Origin: Buttiauxella agrestis
GTDB lineage: Bacteria > Pseudomonadota > Gammaproteobacteria > Enterobacterales > Enterobacteriaceae
DNA length: 64,000 nt
Direction: 5' to 3'
Assembly: GCF_900446255.1 (NCBI RefSeq)
Contig: NZ_UIGI01000001.1
Coordinates: forward strand, 4,614,763-4,678,762
Position 1 is the first letter of the stretch, and each line of letters starts with the position of its first letter. Below, piece after piece: positions 19,218-32,755 of the stretch. Position numbers and translations under genes: made by a program. The notes beneath the pieces were generated by a model, which worked only from the letters and a program-made list of their open reading frames with translations, made no database searches and was not told the DNA's origin.

Positions 19218-20549
19218 TTAATTTTGAACATTGTTAAACCAGGTGTTTTTCTGCCAGTGGCGACGCCATATCCAGCCCAGCGACAAACCTCGTAACGCAA
19301 GGAATACAGCCAGCGAAAGCCACAGCCCGTGGTTGCCTAAATACGGTACGGTAAACATCGACAGGCCAAAGCCCAACGCCGCGACAGCCATGCTATTGCG
19401 CATTTCAGTCCCTCGAGTTGCACCAATAAACATGCCATCAAGCAAATAGCACCACACGCCGACAACGGGTAAAATTATCTGCCAATACAAATAGATATCC
19501 GCTTGCCGTTGCAGCTCAGCAATTGACGTCAAAAGGGAAACAATTTGCTCACCCAACAAGGCATAAACGGCGGCGAATGCCAGCGCGACTAAACCTGCCT
19601 GGCGACATGCAGCCCCCCAGACTTCGAGTAATTGCCCCCGATTTCTGGCCCCATAAGCCTGCCCGGAATGCGCCTCAACGGCATAGGCAAAACCATCGAG
19701 CGCGTAAGCGGTGAAGGTCAGCAACGTCATTAGTACCGCATTCACCGCGACGATTTCACTGCCCAAACGCGCGCCAAAGATGGTCACGGAGGCAAAGCAA
19801 ATCTGTAATAACAGCGAGCGGAGCATGATGTCACGGTTAAGCGCCAACAAGCGCCGAACATTACCGCGCCAAGCCTGTTTGAGTATTTCACCACTGATTC
19901 CACGCAGGCCCATGACCTTTTTCACCATGAGCAAGCCGATGATAAATGTGGCGTATTCAGCCGTGACGGTAGCGAGTGCAGCCCCCTGAACATTCATATG
20001 CAGCCCCATCACCAGCCACACGTCGAGCACAATATTCAGAACGTTACCGACCACTAACAAGATAACCGGCGCGCGTGCGTATTGAACGCCCAGCAACCAG
20101 CCGAGCAAGACCAAATTAGCCAGGGAAGCCGGGGCGCTTAGCCAACGAATCTCAAGAAAACGTCGCGCTTGATAGAGCACATCCTGATTACCACCGACAA
20201 TACGCAGAGCCAGTGAGATTAGCGGTTCGCGCAGCAAGACAATGGCAATACCCGCTCCGAGTGCCAGCAATAAAGGCTGAACCAGTGCGCGAGCTAAAGC
20301 GGAGGGGTTGTTTGCACCAAAGGCCTGGGCGGTTAAGCCGGTGGTACTCATGCGCAGAAACAGCAATAACATAAACAGGAAGCTGGTTGCTGTCGCACCA
20401 ATGGCAACGCCGCCCAAATAAACAGGACTATCCAGATGACCAATAACGGCGGTATCGACAAGGCCAAGCAGCGGGACGGTAATGTTGGAGAAAATCATGG
20501 GTAAAGCGAGGCGCCAGAGCGCACGATCCGCTGTGGAGAATAATTGCAT
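19218..20549 (-). CDS. dinF: MATE-family transporter DinF
   Basis: A 443-residue inner-membrane protein with about 12 hydrophobic segments. It has the MATE start LWRLALPMIFSNITVPLLGLVDTAVIGHL and the conserved GWLLGVQYARAPV. DinF is linked to protection from oxidative stress and toxic compounds through cation-coupled export. It lies 73 bp after lexA on the same strand and should be co-transcribed from the LexA-controlled promoter. Confidence 0.95.
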   Translation of the reverse strand: MQLFSTADRALWRLALPMIFSNITVPLLGLVDTAVIGHLDSPVYLGGVAIGATATSFLFMLLLFLRMSTTGLTAQAFGANNPSALARALVQPLLLALGAGIAIVLLREPLISLALRIVGGNQDVLYQARRFLEIRWLSAPASLANLVLLGWLLGVQYARAPVILLVVGNVLNIVLDVWLVMGLHMNVQGAALATVTAEYATFIIGLLMVKKVMGLRGISGEILKQAWRGNVRRLLALNRDIMLRSLLLQICFASVTIFGARLGSEIVAVNAVLMTLLTFTAYALDGFAYAVEAHSGQAYGARNRGQLLEVWGAACRQAGLVALAFAAVYALLGEQIVSLLTSIAELQRQADIYLYWQIILPVVGVWCYLLDGMFIGATRGTEMRNSMAVAALGFGLSMFTVPYLGNHGLWLSLAVFLALRGLSLGWIWRRHWQKNTWFNNVQN

Positions 20550-20622
20550 GACCTCTCCTGAAGGAGATCAAAGAGAATTAAGACAGTGATGCGCACTTAA
20601 ATGCGCATCACCTAAAGAGATT

Positions 20623-21231
20623 TTACAGCCAGTCACCGTTGCGAATTACGCCAACAGCCAGCCCTTCAATCGAGAAGTTATGCTCGCGCAGGTCAACCAC
20701 TATCGGCTCGAATTCGCTGTTTTCTGGCAGCAGGTGAACGGTATTCCCCTGCTGTTTCAAACGTTTAACTGTCACTTCATCATCAATGCGCGCCACCACA
20801 ACCTGGCCGTTACGCACATCCTGAGTTTTATGCACCGCCAGTAAATCACCGTCCATAATACCGATGTCTTTCATAGACATCCCACTGACGCGCAGCAGGA
20901 AGTCGGCATTCGGTTTGAACAGTGAAGGATCTACCTGGTAATGGCCTTCGATATGCTGCTGCGCAAGGAGTGGTTCACCCGCAGCGACGCGCCCAACCAG
21001 CGGGATGCCGGTGATCTCTTCCACCAGCAAGCGAATGCCACGCGAAGCGCCGGAAACAATCTCAATCACGCCTTTACGGGCGAGAGCTTTTAAATGTTCT
21101 TCAGCAGCGTTCGGTGAACGGAACCCCAGACGTTGAGCAATCTCGGCACGTGTCGGTGGCATGCCGGTCTGGCTGATATGATCCCGAATAAGATCAAACA
21201 CCTCTTGCTGCCTGGTAGTTAACGCTTTCAT
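20623..21231 (-). CDS. lexA: SOS repressor LexA
   Basis: A 202-residue repressor. The N-terminal winged helix (1-70) includes [26 protein letters not shown]. The self-cleavage site AG lies in VGRVAAGEP (84-85), and the catalytic serine (119, in [10 protein letters not shown]) and lysine (156, in DDEVTVKRL) are present, so RecA-stimulated autocleavage is expected. Two LexA boxes sit between the gene and its promoter. It heads the lexA-dinF operon. Confidence 0.98.
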   Translation of the reverse strand: MKALTTRQQEVFDLIRDHISQTGMPPTRAEIAQRLGFRSPNAAEEHLKALARKGVIEIVSGASRGIRLLVEEITGIPLVGRVAAGEPLLAQQHIEGHYQVDPSLFKPNADFLLRVSGMSMKDIGIMDGDLLAVHKTQDVRNGQVVVARIDDEVTVKRLKQQGNTVHLLPENSEFEPIVVDLREHNFSIEGLAVGVIRNGDWL

Positions 21232-21239
21232 TCCGCCCC

Positions 21240-21255
21240 CTGGGTGTTTATACAG
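21240..21255. promoter_or_regulatory. LexA box 2 of lexA
   Basis: CTGGGTGTTTATACAG fits CTG-N10-CAG, nine bases before the lexA start. Confidence 0.88.
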
Positions 21256-21260
21256 TTATG

Positions 21261-21276
21261 CTGTGAGTATATACAG
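21261..21276. promoter_or_regulatory. LexA box 1 of lexA
   Basis: CTGTGAGTATATACAG fits CTG-N10-CAG and lies 21 bp, two helical turns, from the other box, the spacing seen in E. coli. Confidence 0.92.
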
Positions 21277-21339
21277 TTAAAGGCGAATTTGGAACCACAA
21301 ATTAAGCAAAAAACCAGGCACTTAACTATTCTGGAAAGA

Positions 21340-21708
21340 CTATCGCAAATGCTGCCAAAGCAGCGTGACCCAGGTAATTACTGCAAGGATAATGGCGATT
21401 AATACAGCGGCTGAGCCCATATCTTTCGCTCGCCCGGAAAGCTCGTGATAGTCAGTACCAACACGGTCAACGAGGGCCTCAATAGCGCTATTGAGGATTT
21501 CGACAATCATCACCAGCACGACTGAACCAATCAGTAAAATACGGGTAATAGGGTCAACATCTAACCAGCAGGCAATAGCGATGGCGATGACAGCCGAAAC
21601 GCCCTCCTGGCGGAAAGCAGCTTCGTTGATCCAGGCCGCTTTTAGCCCTTTCCATGAATAGCCTGCAGCTTTGATAATACGGGTAAGTCCAGTGGTACTA
21701 CTCGCCAT
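21340..21708 (-). CDS. dgkA: Diacylglycerol kinase DgkA
   Basis: A 122-residue integral inner-membrane kinase that returns diacylglycerol to phosphatidic acid during membrane-derived oligosaccharide synthesis. Three membrane helices and the family signature EILNSAIEALVDR...ELSGRAKDMGSAAV are present. The frame extends to 21750, but the ATG at 21708 (MASSTTGLTR) gives the standard trimeric-family length. It diverges from plsB. Confidence 0.96.
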   Translation of the reverse strand: MASSTTGLTRIIKAAGYSWKGLKAAWINEAAFRQEGVSAVIAIAIACWLDVDPITRILLIGSVVLVMIVEILNSAIEALVDRVGTDYHELSGRAKDMGSAAVLIAIILAVITWVTLLWQHLR

Positions 21709-21834
21709 TTTGGGCAACCTTTTCAAATTATTTGCATCAATGCTTGTCAAAATTATAACGCCACAGAAATCTGGGTCAGATTCTGATATTCTTGCGGCGA
21801 ATTTGCATCATTAACCTGAGGCTTTACATCGTTT

Positions 21835-24264
21835 ATGTCAGGCTGGCCAAGAATCTACTACAAATTACTTAATTTACCATTAGGCGTTCTGGTAAAGAGC
21901 AAGTCTATTCCGGCAGATCCACAAGCCGAACTGGGCTTAGATCCCACACGTCCAATAATGTACGTGCTGCCCTATAACTCAAAGGCGGACTTATTAACCC
22001 TGCGCGCTCAATGCCTCGCGCATAACTTGCCCGACCCTCTCGAGCCGTTAGAAATCGACGGAGCGGTGCTGCCGCGCTATGTCTTTATCCATGGCGGGCC
22101 GCGTGTATTCACTTATTACACGCCAAAAGAAGAGTCGATCAAGCTGTTCCATGATTACCTCGATTTGCACCGTAGCAATCCAAATCTGGATGTGCAGATG
22201 GTGCCTGTTTCGGTCATGTTTGGCCGTTCACCGGGGCGCGAAAAAGGCGAAGTGAATCCGCCATTAAGAATGCTCAACGGCATTCAGAAATTCTTCGCCG
22301 TCTCCTGGCTTGGCCGCGACAGCTTTGTGCGTTTTTCTGCACCGGTTTCGCTGCGCCAGATGGCAACCGATCACGGTACAGATAAAAAAATCGCTCAGAA
22401 ACTGGCGCGAGTGGCACGTATGCACTTCGCACGTCAGCGCCTGGCGACTGTCGGGCCGCGTCTGCCGGTACGCCAGGATCTGTTTAACAAACTTCTGGCA
22501 TCAAAAGCTATCGCCCGCGCGGTAGAAGACGAAGCGCGTAGCAAGAAAATCTCCCATGAAAAGGCGCAGCAAAATGCTGTCGCGCTGATGGAAGAAATTG
22601 CGGCCAACTTCTCTTATGAAGCCGTTCGTTTGACCGACCGCGTGTTAGGTCTGACGTGGAACCGTTTGTACCAGGGCATTAACGTTCACAACGCTGAGCG
22701 TGTGCGCCAACTGGCTCATGACGGCCACGAGATTGTCTATGTGCCCTGCCACCGCAGCCACATGGACTACATGCTGCTGTCTTACGTGCTTTATCACCAG
22801 GGGTTAGTTCCTCCGCACATCGCGGCGGGTATCAACCTGAATTTCTGGCCAGCAGGCCCGATTTTCCGTCGCCTGGGCGCGTTCTTTATTCGCCGTACCT
22901 TTAAAGGCAGCAAACTCTATTCCACCGTGTTCCGTGAATATCTTGGCGAGCTGTTTAGCCGTGGCTATTCCGTTGAATACTTTGTGGAAGGTGGGCGTTC
23001 CCGTACCGGGCGTTTGCTTGACCCGAAAACCGGCACGCTGTCGATGACCATTCAGGCCATGCTGCGCGGCGGTACTCGTCCAATTACATTGGTGCCAATT
23101 TACATTGGCTACGAGCATGTAATGGAAGTGGGGACTTACGCCAAAGAACTGCGCGGTGCGACTAAAGAAAAAGAGAGCTTTATGCAGATGGTGCGCGGGC
23201 TGAGCAAGCTGCGTAACCTCGGCCAGGGCTATGTGAACTTCGGCGAACCGATGCCGTTGATGACATTCCTCAATCAGCGTGTTCCTGAGTGGCGTGATTC
23301 AATCGATCCAATCGAAGCGATTCGCCCGGCGTGGCTGACGCCAACGGTCAATGAAATTGCTGCCGAGTTGATGGTGCGTATCAACAATGCAGGGGCGGCA
23401 AATGCCATGAACCTGTGCTGTACCGCATTACTTGCGTCGCGTCAGCGTTCACTTACTCGTGAACAATTGACCGAGCAGCTCAATTGCTACTTGAGCCTGT
23501 TGCGTAATGTGCCGTATTCACCAGATGCGACTACGCCAGACCAGTCAGCAGAAGCACTGATTGAACACGCGTTGCAAATGAACAAGTTTGAAGTAGAGAA
23601 AGATACTATCGGTGACATCATCATTCTGCCGCGTGAGCAGGCGGTACTGATGACTTATTACCGTAACAACATCTTGCATATGCTGGTGTTGCCTTCTCTG
23701 CTGGCCGCGATTATCACGCAGCATCGCCACATTTCACGCGGAGAGCTTCTGCGTCAGGTCGAATTACTCTACCCGATGCTGAAAGCTGAGCTTTTCCTGC
23801 GCTGGGAAAAGGCGCAGCTTGTCAGTGAAATGGACGCGCTGCTCAATGAGATGGTTCGTCAGGAACTGATTACTCTTGCGGGTGATGAAGTACTGATTAA
23901 CCCGGCTCGTTCACGCACTATGCAGCTTCTGGCTGCGGGTGTTCGTGAAACACTGCAACGTTACGCGATTACTTTCTGGCTGTTGAGCGCTAATCCGTCC
24001 ATCAACCGCGGGACACTGGAGCGCGAAAGCCGCACCGTTGCCCAGCGCTTGTCTGTTTTGCATGGTATTAACGCACCGGAGTTCTTTGATAAAGCCGTGT
24101 TCACCTCGCTGGTATTAACCCTGCGTGATGAAGGCTATATCAGCGATACCGGGGATGCGGAGCCAACCGAAACCATGAAGGTCTACCAGATGCTGGCTGA
24201 ACTGATCATGCCGGATGTGCGTTTGACGATTGAAAGTGCAACCTCGCAGGCTGCGACTGAGTAA
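21835..24264 (+). CDS. plsB: Glycerol-3-phosphate 1-O-acyltransferase PlsB
   Basis: An 809-residue inner-membrane enzyme that acylates glycerol-3-phosphate at position 1, the first step of phospholipid synthesis. The acyltransferase HX4D motif is in [11 protein letters not shown] (about 302-312). [10 protein letters not shown] and [13 protein letters not shown] are the other acyltransferase blocks. It has the family start [16 protein letters not shown]. It is followed by a strong terminator. Confidence 0.98.
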   Translation: MSGWPRIYYKLLNLPLGVLVKSKSIPADPQAELGLDPTRPIMYVLPYNSKADLLTLRAQCLAHNLPDPLEPLEIDGAVLPRYVFIHGGPRVFTYYTPKEESIKLFHDYLDLHRSNPNLDVQMVPVSVMFGRSPGREKGEVNPPLRMLNGIQKFFAVSWLGRDSFVRFSAPVSLRQMATDHGTDKKIAQKLARVARMHFARQRLATVGPRLPVRQDLFNKLLASKAIARAVEDEARSKKISHEKAQQNAVALMEEIAANFSYEAVRLTDRVLGLTWNRLYQGINVHNAERVRQLAHDGHEIVYVPCHRSHMDYMLLSYVLYHQGLVPPHIAAGINLNFWPAGPIFRRLGAFFIRRTFKGSKLYSTVFREYLGELFSRGYSVEYFVEGGRSRTGRLLDPKTGTLSMTIQAMLRGGTRPITLVPIYIGYEHVMEVGTYAKELRGATKEKESFMQMVRGLSKLRNLGQGYVNFGEPMPLMTFLNQRVPEWRDSIDPIEAIRPAWLTPTVNEIAAELMVRINNAGAANAMNLCCTALLASRQRSLTREQLTEQLNCYLSLLRNVPYSPDATTPDQSAEALIEHALQMNKFEVEKDTIGDIIILPREQAVLMTYYRNNILHMLVLPSLLAAIITQHRHISRGELLRQVELLYPMLKAELFLRWEKAQLVSEMDALLNEMVRQELITLAGDEVLINPARSRTMQLLAAGVRETLQRYAITFWLLSANPSINRGTLERESRTVAQRLSVLHGINAPEFFDKAVFTSLVLTLRDEGYISDTGDAEPTETMKVYQMLAELIMPDVRLTIESATSQAATE

Positions 24265-24270
24265 AACGAA

Positions 24271-24298
24271 ACAGGCGGGGAAACCCGCCTGTTTTTTT
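24271..24298 (+). terminator. plsB terminator
   Basis: ACAGGCGGG/CCCGCCTGT stem with a GAAA-type loop and seven T. Confidence 0.92.
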
Positions 24299-24303
24299 AG
24301 ACT

Positions 24304-24335
24304 TGTAGGGCGTATAAACGAAGTGCCATCCGCCA
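24304..24335. repeat. REP-like element
   Basis: TGTAGGGCGTATAAACGAAG...CATCCGCCA resembles one half of the paired repeat between malE and malF (CGTAGGGTGGATAAACGTAG). Confidence 0.6.
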
Positions 24336-24349
24336 TTTAGTTTTTGATA

Positions 24350-25222
24350 TCAAAAGTGCAGGTAACTCAGCACCAGGCCTATAAACAACACCAGCCCAAC
24401 GTAGTTATTATTCAGGAATGCACGGAAACAGGCGTCACGATCGCGGTTCGCAGTCAGACGTTGCTGATGGATAAATAGCGCGCCCGCCAGAGCAATCGAC
24501 CAGTAAAACGCCCCGCCCAACCCGTTCAGCCAGCCAATCACTGCCAGCAGTACCATCACCGAAACCTGCAAAACACCGATGATAAAATTGTCATAGCGCC
24601 CGAACAGTATCGCCGTGGATTTAATGCCAATTTTTAAATCGTCATCGCGATCGACCATTGCATATTGGGTGTCGTAAGCCACGGCCCAGCAGATGTTAGT
24701 CAAAAACATCAACCAGCAACTCAGCGGAACAGACTCACTCACCGCAGCAAATGCCATTGGGATTGACCAGCCGAATGCCGCACCTAACACCACCTGCGGC
24801 AGGTGGGTATAGCGTTTCATAAACGGGTAAACCCAGGCTAATGCCAGCCCCGCTACCGATAACAAAATTGTCATGGTATTGAGTGTCAGCACCAGTAAAA
24901 ACGACAGCAGAACCAACACAGCAAATAAGATGCGTGCTTCTTTCTCGCTGACTGCCCCACTCGGCAGTGGCCGGTGCGCAGTGCGTTTGACATGCCCATC
25001 AAATTTACGATCGGCGTAGTCGTTTACCACGCAACCCGCAGCGCGCATCATCCAGACGCCAGCGATGAACACACATAAAATGGTCAGCGGCGGCACACCC
25101 GGTGTCGCTAACCACAACGCCCATAACGTGGGCCATAGTAATAAAAGCGAGCCAATCGGCTTATCAAGCCGCATCAGGCGTTGATACGCCTGCCATTTGC
25201 CTTGTTTCAGACTCCACTCCAT
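24350..25222 (-). CDS. ubiA: 4-hydroxybenzoate octaprenyltransferase UbiA
   Basis: A 290-residue inner-membrane prenyltransferase that attaches the octaprenyl tail to 4-hydroxybenzoate in ubiquinone synthesis. Both Asp-rich motifs are present: [15 protein letters not shown] (about 70-85) and DRDDDLKIG (about 190-198), with about 8-9 membrane helices. The frame extends to 25318 but the ATG at 25222 ([10 protein letters not shown]) overlaps the ubiC stop by one base and gives the E. coli length, so the two are translationally coupled. Confidence 0.97.
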   Translation of the reverse strand: MEWSLKQGKWQAYQRLMRLDKPIGSLLLLWPTLWALWLATPGVPPLTILCVFIAGVWMMRAAGCVVNDYADRKFDGHVKRTAHRPLPSGAVSEKEARILFAVLVLLSFLLVLTLNTMTILLSVAGLALAWVYPFMKRYTHLPQVVLGAAFGWSIPMAFAAVSESVPLSCWLMFLTNICWAVAYDTQYAMVDRDDDLKIGIKSTAILFGRYDNFIIGVLQVSVMVLLAVIGWLNGLGGAFYWSIALAGALFIHQQRLTANRDRDACFRAFLNNNYVGLVLFIGLVLSYLHF

Positions 25223-25731
25223 TATTTTTCCTCTACATACAGCGGGGATGCGGGGAGAAACAGCTCGGTCAGCACTAATGGTTTTCCGGCTAATCTCAGG
25301 CGGGAACGACGCCCCCACAGCTCCTCATTGCGGCCAATCTCAATGAAATCCCGTGTCAGGGAAGATGCACTAAACAGGTAACGTCCAAGAGGTGTGGTTC
25401 CGAGTTGCTGCAATGCAAGCTCTGGCCCCTCGAGGGTAGATTCAGGAACGATGGTTCGCCCCAAAAGCCAGGGTTCATCGTCACCGCAGAGCATGATTTC
25501 ACGCAACCAGTAACGTTTGGCTTCAGGCAGCAAATCAGCTTCGGGGATATCGGCGCGCGAATCGAAAAAACCTTCACGCACAATACGCACGCTGACTCGC
25601 GAGCAATATTGTTCAAAGCGCTGGGTCATTGAATCTTCAAGCAACAACCAGTCAAGAAGCGATGCACTCAGCCCCTCGGGGATCGTAGCCTCAAAGCGTA
25701 AGGCGCGCAGTGGCGAAAGCGCGTCAGACAT
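25222..25731 (-). CDS. ubiC: Chorismate pyruvate-lyase UbiC
   Basis: A 169-residue enzyme that cleaves chorismate to 4-hydroxybenzoate and pyruvate, the committed step of ubiquinone synthesis. [27 protein letters not shown] and [21 protein letters not shown] are family blocks. The frame opens at 25806; the ATG at 25731 ([11 protein letters not shown]) is chosen from homology. It is followed directly by ubiA with a TAATG overlap. Confidence 0.95.
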   Translation of the reverse strand: MSDALSPLRALRFEATIPEGLSASLLDWLLLEDSMTQRFEQYCSRVSVRIVREGFFDSRADIPEADLLPEAKRYWLREIMLCGDDEPWLLGRTIVPESTLEGPELALQQLGTTPLGRYLFSASSLTRDFIEIGRNEELWGRRSRLRLAGKPLVLTELFLPASPLYVEEK

Positions 25732-25904
25732 GTGAATTTCTCCGAAACAAAACCGAAAGTCATTGTAACGCAGAATAGGTATGGCGGGGCAGGAAAAGCA
25801 CAACAAGCGTTTAACAATGCCGAGTCAACTTGAAGGATGAAGAAGGAAAAAAGGTGCGCCAGGCGGCGCACCAAACCTCAAACATCAGCACTGCGGGGAG
25901 ACGG

Positions 25905-26861
25905 TCACCCCTTGCCTTTTACACTGCTGATAAAAGTTTTACGGGCAGTCGTCGATCCCAGGCGTTCAGCTTCGTCGAGCAGTTTCAGGGCTTTGTCTAC
26001 ATCGCCTTTCGCTACTGCATCTTTGATTGCCTGGTTGAAGTACGTTTCGGTGTCACTTAGCACTGGCTCAGATTTTTTGGCAGGTGCTGCTGCGGCGGGT
26101 GCCGCCACTGGCGCGGCAACGGCTACCGGGGCAACGTATGTTGCGGCTGGCGCTGCGGTATTACCCACAGTGACCGGGCCTGGGCCGGATGAACCAAATA
26201 ACGGTCCAACCAGAATGCTGGAGCTTGAAGAGGTTTTGACTTTCACTTTCAAGAGGCCGTCAGTGGTATGGCGGGCAATCGGGTCTGGAATATCCGGTAC
26301 AGCGTTACCCGTGCCTTTTGCATAGGCTTTTGCCGGGTCGAGCATTTTGGTGGTTTGCTGTGTGTCTTTGTTGGTGGTGAAAACTAATAAATATACTTTT
26401 TGCTGACCCAGCGCAGGCGTCAGTTTAATCGTCCCTTCCAGGCGGTCGGCTGACATCACGCCAGGCTCCTGGTAGGTAAAGTAGCTCGACGGGAAATAGG
26501 CAGCAGGCGTCAAGTTCTGGTCAAGAACCAACACGTTCGGCGCAAATACCCCATTTTGTTTCACTTCACTGGTCAGCGTAATGTTCAGCTCACCAATATT
26601 GGCCGGCACGCTATAAGCCGCAACGGGGCCAGTAATATCGCCAGCACTCAGACGCTGTCCGGCGATAGAAAGATCGGTAGTTTGGGTTTTCGACTGATCC
26701 ACTGGCGTCCATTGCAACTGTTGGAGTGCAGAAGCTGGGACGGCGGGAGCGGCCGAAATATCCTGTGGAACGATGTTGACGTCAGCCAGGCTTACGGCTG
26801 GCAGGCTTGCAAACAATCCCGCTGATAAGCAGATTGCGACGAGACTTTTTTTCATTTTCAT
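25905..26861 (-). CDS. malM: Periplasmic maltose operon protein MalM
   Basis: A 318-residue exported protein, last gene of malK-lamB-malM. A signal peptide (1 to about 26, ending VSLADV) leads into the conserved PVAAYSVPANIGELNITLTS and DIPDPIARHTTDGLLKVKVKT. Before the C-terminal helical segment is an Ala/Pro-rich linker (about 240-275) longer than in E. coli (306 residues). Role in maltose metabolism is unclear in E. coli. The start at 26861 has GAGG upstream; the frame extends to 26918. Confidence 0.93.
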   Translation of the reverse strand: MKMKKSLVAICLSAGLFASLPAVSLADVNIVPQDISAAPAVPASALQQLQWTPVDQSKTQTTDLSIAGQRLSAGDITGPVAAYSVPANIGELNITLTSEVKQNGVFAPNVLVLDQNLTPAAYFPSSYFTYQEPGVMSADRLEGTIKLTPALGQQKVYLLVFTTNKDTQQTTKMLDPAKAYAKGTGNAVPDIPDPIARHTTDGLLKVKVKTSSSSSILVGPLFGSSGPGPVTVGNTAAPAATYVAPVAVAAPVAAPAAAAPAKKSEPVLSDTETYFNQAIKDAVAKGDVDKALKLLDEAERLGSTTARKTFISSVKGKG

Positions 26862-26951
26862 TGTTATAACCTCGAGTGGAAGTCGATGAAAAGGTAGCCA
26901 GGCAATAGCGCTTTTCATCTGAAACGAGTATTGGCATACAAGGGTAATAAT

Positions 26952-26981
26952 GATGAGGAGCCCAGTGGCGAGCCCCTCATC
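26952..26981 (-). terminator. Stem-loop between lamB and malM
   Basis: GATGAGG/CCTCATC with further partial pairing (GAGCCC...) lies 28 bases past the lamB stop, with no T tract. It could protect the lamB message or reduce read-through into malM. Confidence 0.5.
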
Positions 26982-27008
26982 GAGTCATAACATCAGGTTA
27001 AAGCAGTA

Positions 27009-28391
<1,383 letters not shown>

Positions 28392-28403
28392 TTATGGGAA
28401 TGC

Positions 28404-29513
28404 TTAAACACCTGGCTCTTGATGCAGCCGACGACAAGCAGTGCCATCTTCACGGAACAGATGGCAGCGCTCTGGCGGCAAGCCAATAGCGAATGTGGCA
28501 CCCTCTTTTACCAACACCACGTCATTCTGGCGGTACACCAGGTTCTGACGGATGGCGGGGATTTGGATATGAATCTGAGTTTCATGGCCGAGCTGCTCGA
28601 CAACCTGTACTTCACCTTCAAGGGTCACGTCAGCGATGTCGCTTGGCAGCAGATGCTCCGGGCGAATCCCCAGAGACATATTGGCGCCGACCTGAACTTC
28701 TTTGCTTTCAACCGGCAGCCAGACTTGCTGACGGTTCGGTAATTCAACCTGCACTTGATCGATAGCCGTGGCGGTGACTTTCACCGGCAGGAAGTTCATT
28801 TTTGGCGAGCCGATAAAGCCCGCAACAAAACGGTCAGCCGGGTAGTGATACAGCTCAAGCGGCTTGCCAACCTGCGCGACACGCCCGGCGTCCAGCACCA
28901 CAATTTTGTCGGCAAGCGTCATCGCTTCGACTTGGTCGTGGGTGACGTAAATCATGGTGCGGCCAAGGCGCTTATGCAGTCGGGAGATCTCAATGCGCAT
29001 CTGCACACGCAGTGCCGCATCAAGGTTTGAAAGAGGTTCGTCGAGCAAGAAAACGCGGGGTTCAGCCACCAGCGTACGACCAATCGCCACACGCTGACGT
29101 TGCCCACCAGAAAGGGCTTTCGGGCGACGCTCTAATAAATGTCCCAGTTGCAAAGTTTCTGAAACCTGGGTGACACGCTGATTGATATCGCTTTTCTTCG
29201 CGCCCGCGAGCTTCAGCCCGAAGGACATGTTTTCAGCAACAGAAAGATGGGGATAAAGAGCATAAGACTGGAACACCATGCCGACGCCGCGTTCAGCGGG
29301 CGGAATGTCATTCATACGGGTATCGCCGATAAACAAATCACCGCTGGTGATGGTTTCCAGCCCCGCAATCATGCGCAACAAAGTGGATTTACCGCAGCCT
29401 GACGGTCCAACAAAAACCACGAACTCACCTTCCTGAATGTCCAGGTTGATATCTTTCGATACCACCACGTCACCCCAGGCTTTTGTTACGTTCCGTAGCT
29501 GTACGCTTGCCAT
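28404..29513 (-). CDS. malK: Maltose/maltodextrin ABC transporter ATPase MalK
   Basis: A 369-residue ATP-binding subunit of the MalFGK2 importer, which also binds and restrains MalT. Walker A is GPSGCGKST (36-44), the signature [13 protein letters not shown] (about 134), and Walker [12 protein letters not shown] (about 155). The C-terminal regulatory domain is complete. Two residues shorter than E. coli MalK. It diverges from malE across a 393-bp control region. Confidence 0.98.
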   Translation of the reverse strand: MASVQLRNVTKAWGDVVVSKDINLDIQEGEFVVFVGPSGCGKSTLLRMIAGLETITSGDLFIGDTRMNDIPPAERGVGMVFQSYALYPHLSVAENMSFGLKLAGAKKSDINQRVTQVSETLQLGHLLERRPKALSGGQRQRVAIGRTLVAEPRVFLLDEPLSNLDAALRVQMRIEISRLHKRLGRTMIYVTHDQVEAMTLADKIVVLDAGRVAQVGKPLELYHYPADRFVAGFIGSPKMNFLPVKVTATAIDQVQVELPNRQQVWLPVESKEVQVGANMSLGIRPEHLLPSDIADVTLEGEVQVVEQLGHETQIHIQIPAIRQNLVYRQNDVVLVKEGATFAIGLPPERCHLFREDGTACRRLHQEPGV

Positions 29514-29623
29514 GTACTTCTCCCTTCATTCCGTCACGCTGCTGATTGGCAGGTGATTCAAGATGTGTCGGACTATGACGGATCAATACATTTCATGAAT
29601 CCTCCACCCTGCTGTTTTTTATG

Positions 29624-29633
29624 GGGGAGGAGG
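29624..29633 (+). promoter_or_regulatory. MalT box (malK/malE region)
   Basis: GGGGAGGAGG is an exact match to the MalT consensus GGGGA(T/G)GAGG. Confidence 0.75.
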
Positions 29634-29636
29634 CGG

Positions 29637-29646
29637 GAGGATGAGA
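29637..29646 (+). promoter_or_regulatory. MalT-like box
   Basis: GAGGATGAGA matches 8 of 10 positions and lies next to the exact MalT box. Confidence 0.6.
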
Positions 29647-29720
29647 GGGGCTGGTCTGCAACCGGTTGCAGTGGGCGCGACAGTTTTTCGTGATCGTGGT
29701 TTCAAATTTCTGGGTGGTTT

Positions 29721-29736
29721 TGTGTGCTCCAACACA
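29721..29736. promoter_or_regulatory. CRP-like site, malE-malK region
   Basis: TGTGT-N6-ACACA is a perfect inverted repeat with CRP spacing, differing from the CRP half site TGTGA at the last base of each arm. Confidence 0.5.
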
Positions 29737-29741
29737 CATAA

Positions 29742-31097
<1,356 letters not shown>

Positions 31098-31102
31098 AAA
31101 AA

Positions 31103-31172
31103 TGGCGGATGCCGCGCTGCTTATCCGCCCTACGTAACCCCGTAGGGTGGATAAACGTAGTGTCATCCACCG
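31103..31172. repeat. Paired REP-type repeat between malE and malF
   Basis: GGCGGATGCCGCGCTGCTTA...CGCCCTACG and CGTAGGGTGGATAAACGTAG...CATCCACC are two related palindromic units in opposite orientation around TAACCC. In E. coli a REP pair at this place stabilises the malE part of the operon mRNA and lowers malFG expression. Confidence 0.8.
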
Positions 31173-31199
31173 CTTTGAAAAGCTGTTGAGGAACACCCC

Positions 31200-32744
31200 A
31201 TGGATGTAGTTAAAAAGAGCCACTGGTGGCAAAGCGATGTGCTGAAGTGGTCAGTCATCGGCCTGTTGGGACTGCTGGTTGGTTATCTTGTCGTATTAAT
31301 GTACGCCCAGGGGGAGTACCTGTTTGCCATTATGACGCTGATCTTAAGCTCACTTGGCCTGTATATTTACGCTAACCGCAAGGCTTATGCCTGGCGTTAT
31401 GTTTACCCCGGTCTTGCCGGCATGGGATTGTTCGTCCTGTTCCCACTGGTCTGTACCATCGCCATTGCTTTCACCAACTACAGCAGCACCAACCAACTGA
31501 CGCAGGAACGTGCACAAGAAGTGCTGATGGACCGCCAGTATCAGGCGGGCAAAACCTTTAACTTCGGCCTGTACCCGGCGGGTGACGAGTGGCAACTCGC
31601 GCTGACTGACGGCGAGTCAGGTAAGAATTTCATCTCCGATGCCTTTAAATTTGGTGGCGAACAGCACCTGAAATTGAAAGAAGCGAATGCGCTGCCAGAA
31701 GGTGAAAAAGCCAATCTGCGCGTGATTACGCAAAACCGTGCGGCACTGACCCAAATCACGGCTGAAATGCCTGATGAAAGCACACTGACCATGAGTTCCC
31801 TGCGCCAGTTCTCCGGCACTCGCCCTCTGTATACCGTGGCTGATAACGGTGAGATGACCAACAACCAAAGCGGCGTGAAGTATCGTCCAAACAATAAAAT
31901 TGGTTTCTACCAGTCAGTTAACGCCGACGGTAACTGGGGCAACGAACAGTTAAGCCCAGGCTACACCGTGACTATCGGCTGGAAGAACTTCCTGCGCGTG
32001 TTCCACGATGAAGGCATCCAGAAACCATTTATGGCGATTTTCGTCTGGACGGTGATCTTCTCCATCCTGACGGTGATTCTGACCGTAGCTGTCGGCATGA
32101 TTCTGGCCTGCGTCGTACAGTGGGAATCCCTGAAGGGTAAAGCGATTTATCGCGTGATGTTGATTCTGCCCTACGCGGTGCCATCGTTTATTTCCATCCT
32201 GATTTTCAAAGGTTTGTTCAACCAAAGCTTCGGTGAAATCAACATGATGTTGAGTTCGCTGTTTGGTATCAAACCCGCCTGGTTTAGCGACCCGACCACC
32301 GCGCGTTCAATGATTATTATCGTGAATACCTGGCTCGGTTATCCATACATGATGATTCTGTGCATGGGCTTGTTGAAAGCGATCCCGGACGACTTATATG
32401 AAGCCTCGGCAATGGACGGCGCAGGCCCATTCCAGAACTTCTTTAAAATCACGCTGCCGCTGCTGATTAAGCCGCTGACGCCGCTGATGATTGCCAGCTT
32501 TGCCTTTAACTTTAACAACTTCGTGCTGATTCAACTGTTAACCAACGGTGGTCCGGACAGGCTCGGCACCACAACGCCTGCGGGCTACACGGACTTGCTG
32601 GTGAGCTACACCTACCGCATCGCCTTTGAAGGCGGCGGCGGCCAGGACTTTGGTTTAGCTGCGGCTATCGCCACGCTTATCTTCATCCTGGTTGGCGCAT
32701 TAGCGATTGTTAACCTGAAAGCCACCCGCATGAAGTTTGATTAA
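31200..32744 (+). CDS. malF: Maltose ABC transporter permease MalF
   Basis: A 514-residue inner-membrane permease with an N-terminal helical hairpin, the large periplasmic P2 loop (about 95-275) special to MalF, and a core of six helices. The EAA loop EASAMDGAGPFQNFFKITLPL (about 400-420) docks MalK. Same length as E. coli MalF. malG follows after an unusually long 214-bp gap. Confidence 0.98.
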   Translation: MDVVKKSHWWQSDVLKWSVIGLLGLLVGYLVVLMYAQGEYLFAIMTLILSSLGLYIYANRKAYAWRYVYPGLAGMGLFVLFPLVCTIAIAFTNYSSTNQLTQERAQEVLMDRQYQAGKTFNFGLYPAGDEWQLALTDGESGKNFISDAFKFGGEQHLKLKEANALPEGEKANLRVITQNRAALTQITAEMPDESTLTMSSLRQFSGTRPLYTVADNGEMTNNQSGVKYRPNNKIGFYQSVNADGNWGNEQLSPGYTVTIGWKNFLRVFHDEGIQKPFMAIFVWTVIFSILTVILTVAVGMILACVVQWESLKGKAIYRVMLILPYAVPSFISILIFKGLFNQSFGEINMMLSSLFGIKPAWFSDPTTARSMIIIVNTWLGYPYMMILCMGLLKAIPDDLYEASAMDGAGPFQNFFKITLPLLIKPLTPLMIASFAFNFNNFVLIQLLTNGGPDRLGTTTPAGYTDLLVSYTYRIAFEGGGGQDFGLAAAIATLIFILVGALAIVNLKATRMKFD

Positions 32745-32755
32745 GCCTGAAAAGA

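Noticed and set aside
25837-26325. 162-residue Ala-rich frame on the plus strand
   Set aside because: It is the antisense of the Ala/Pro-rich part of malM; low complexity and no ribosome site.
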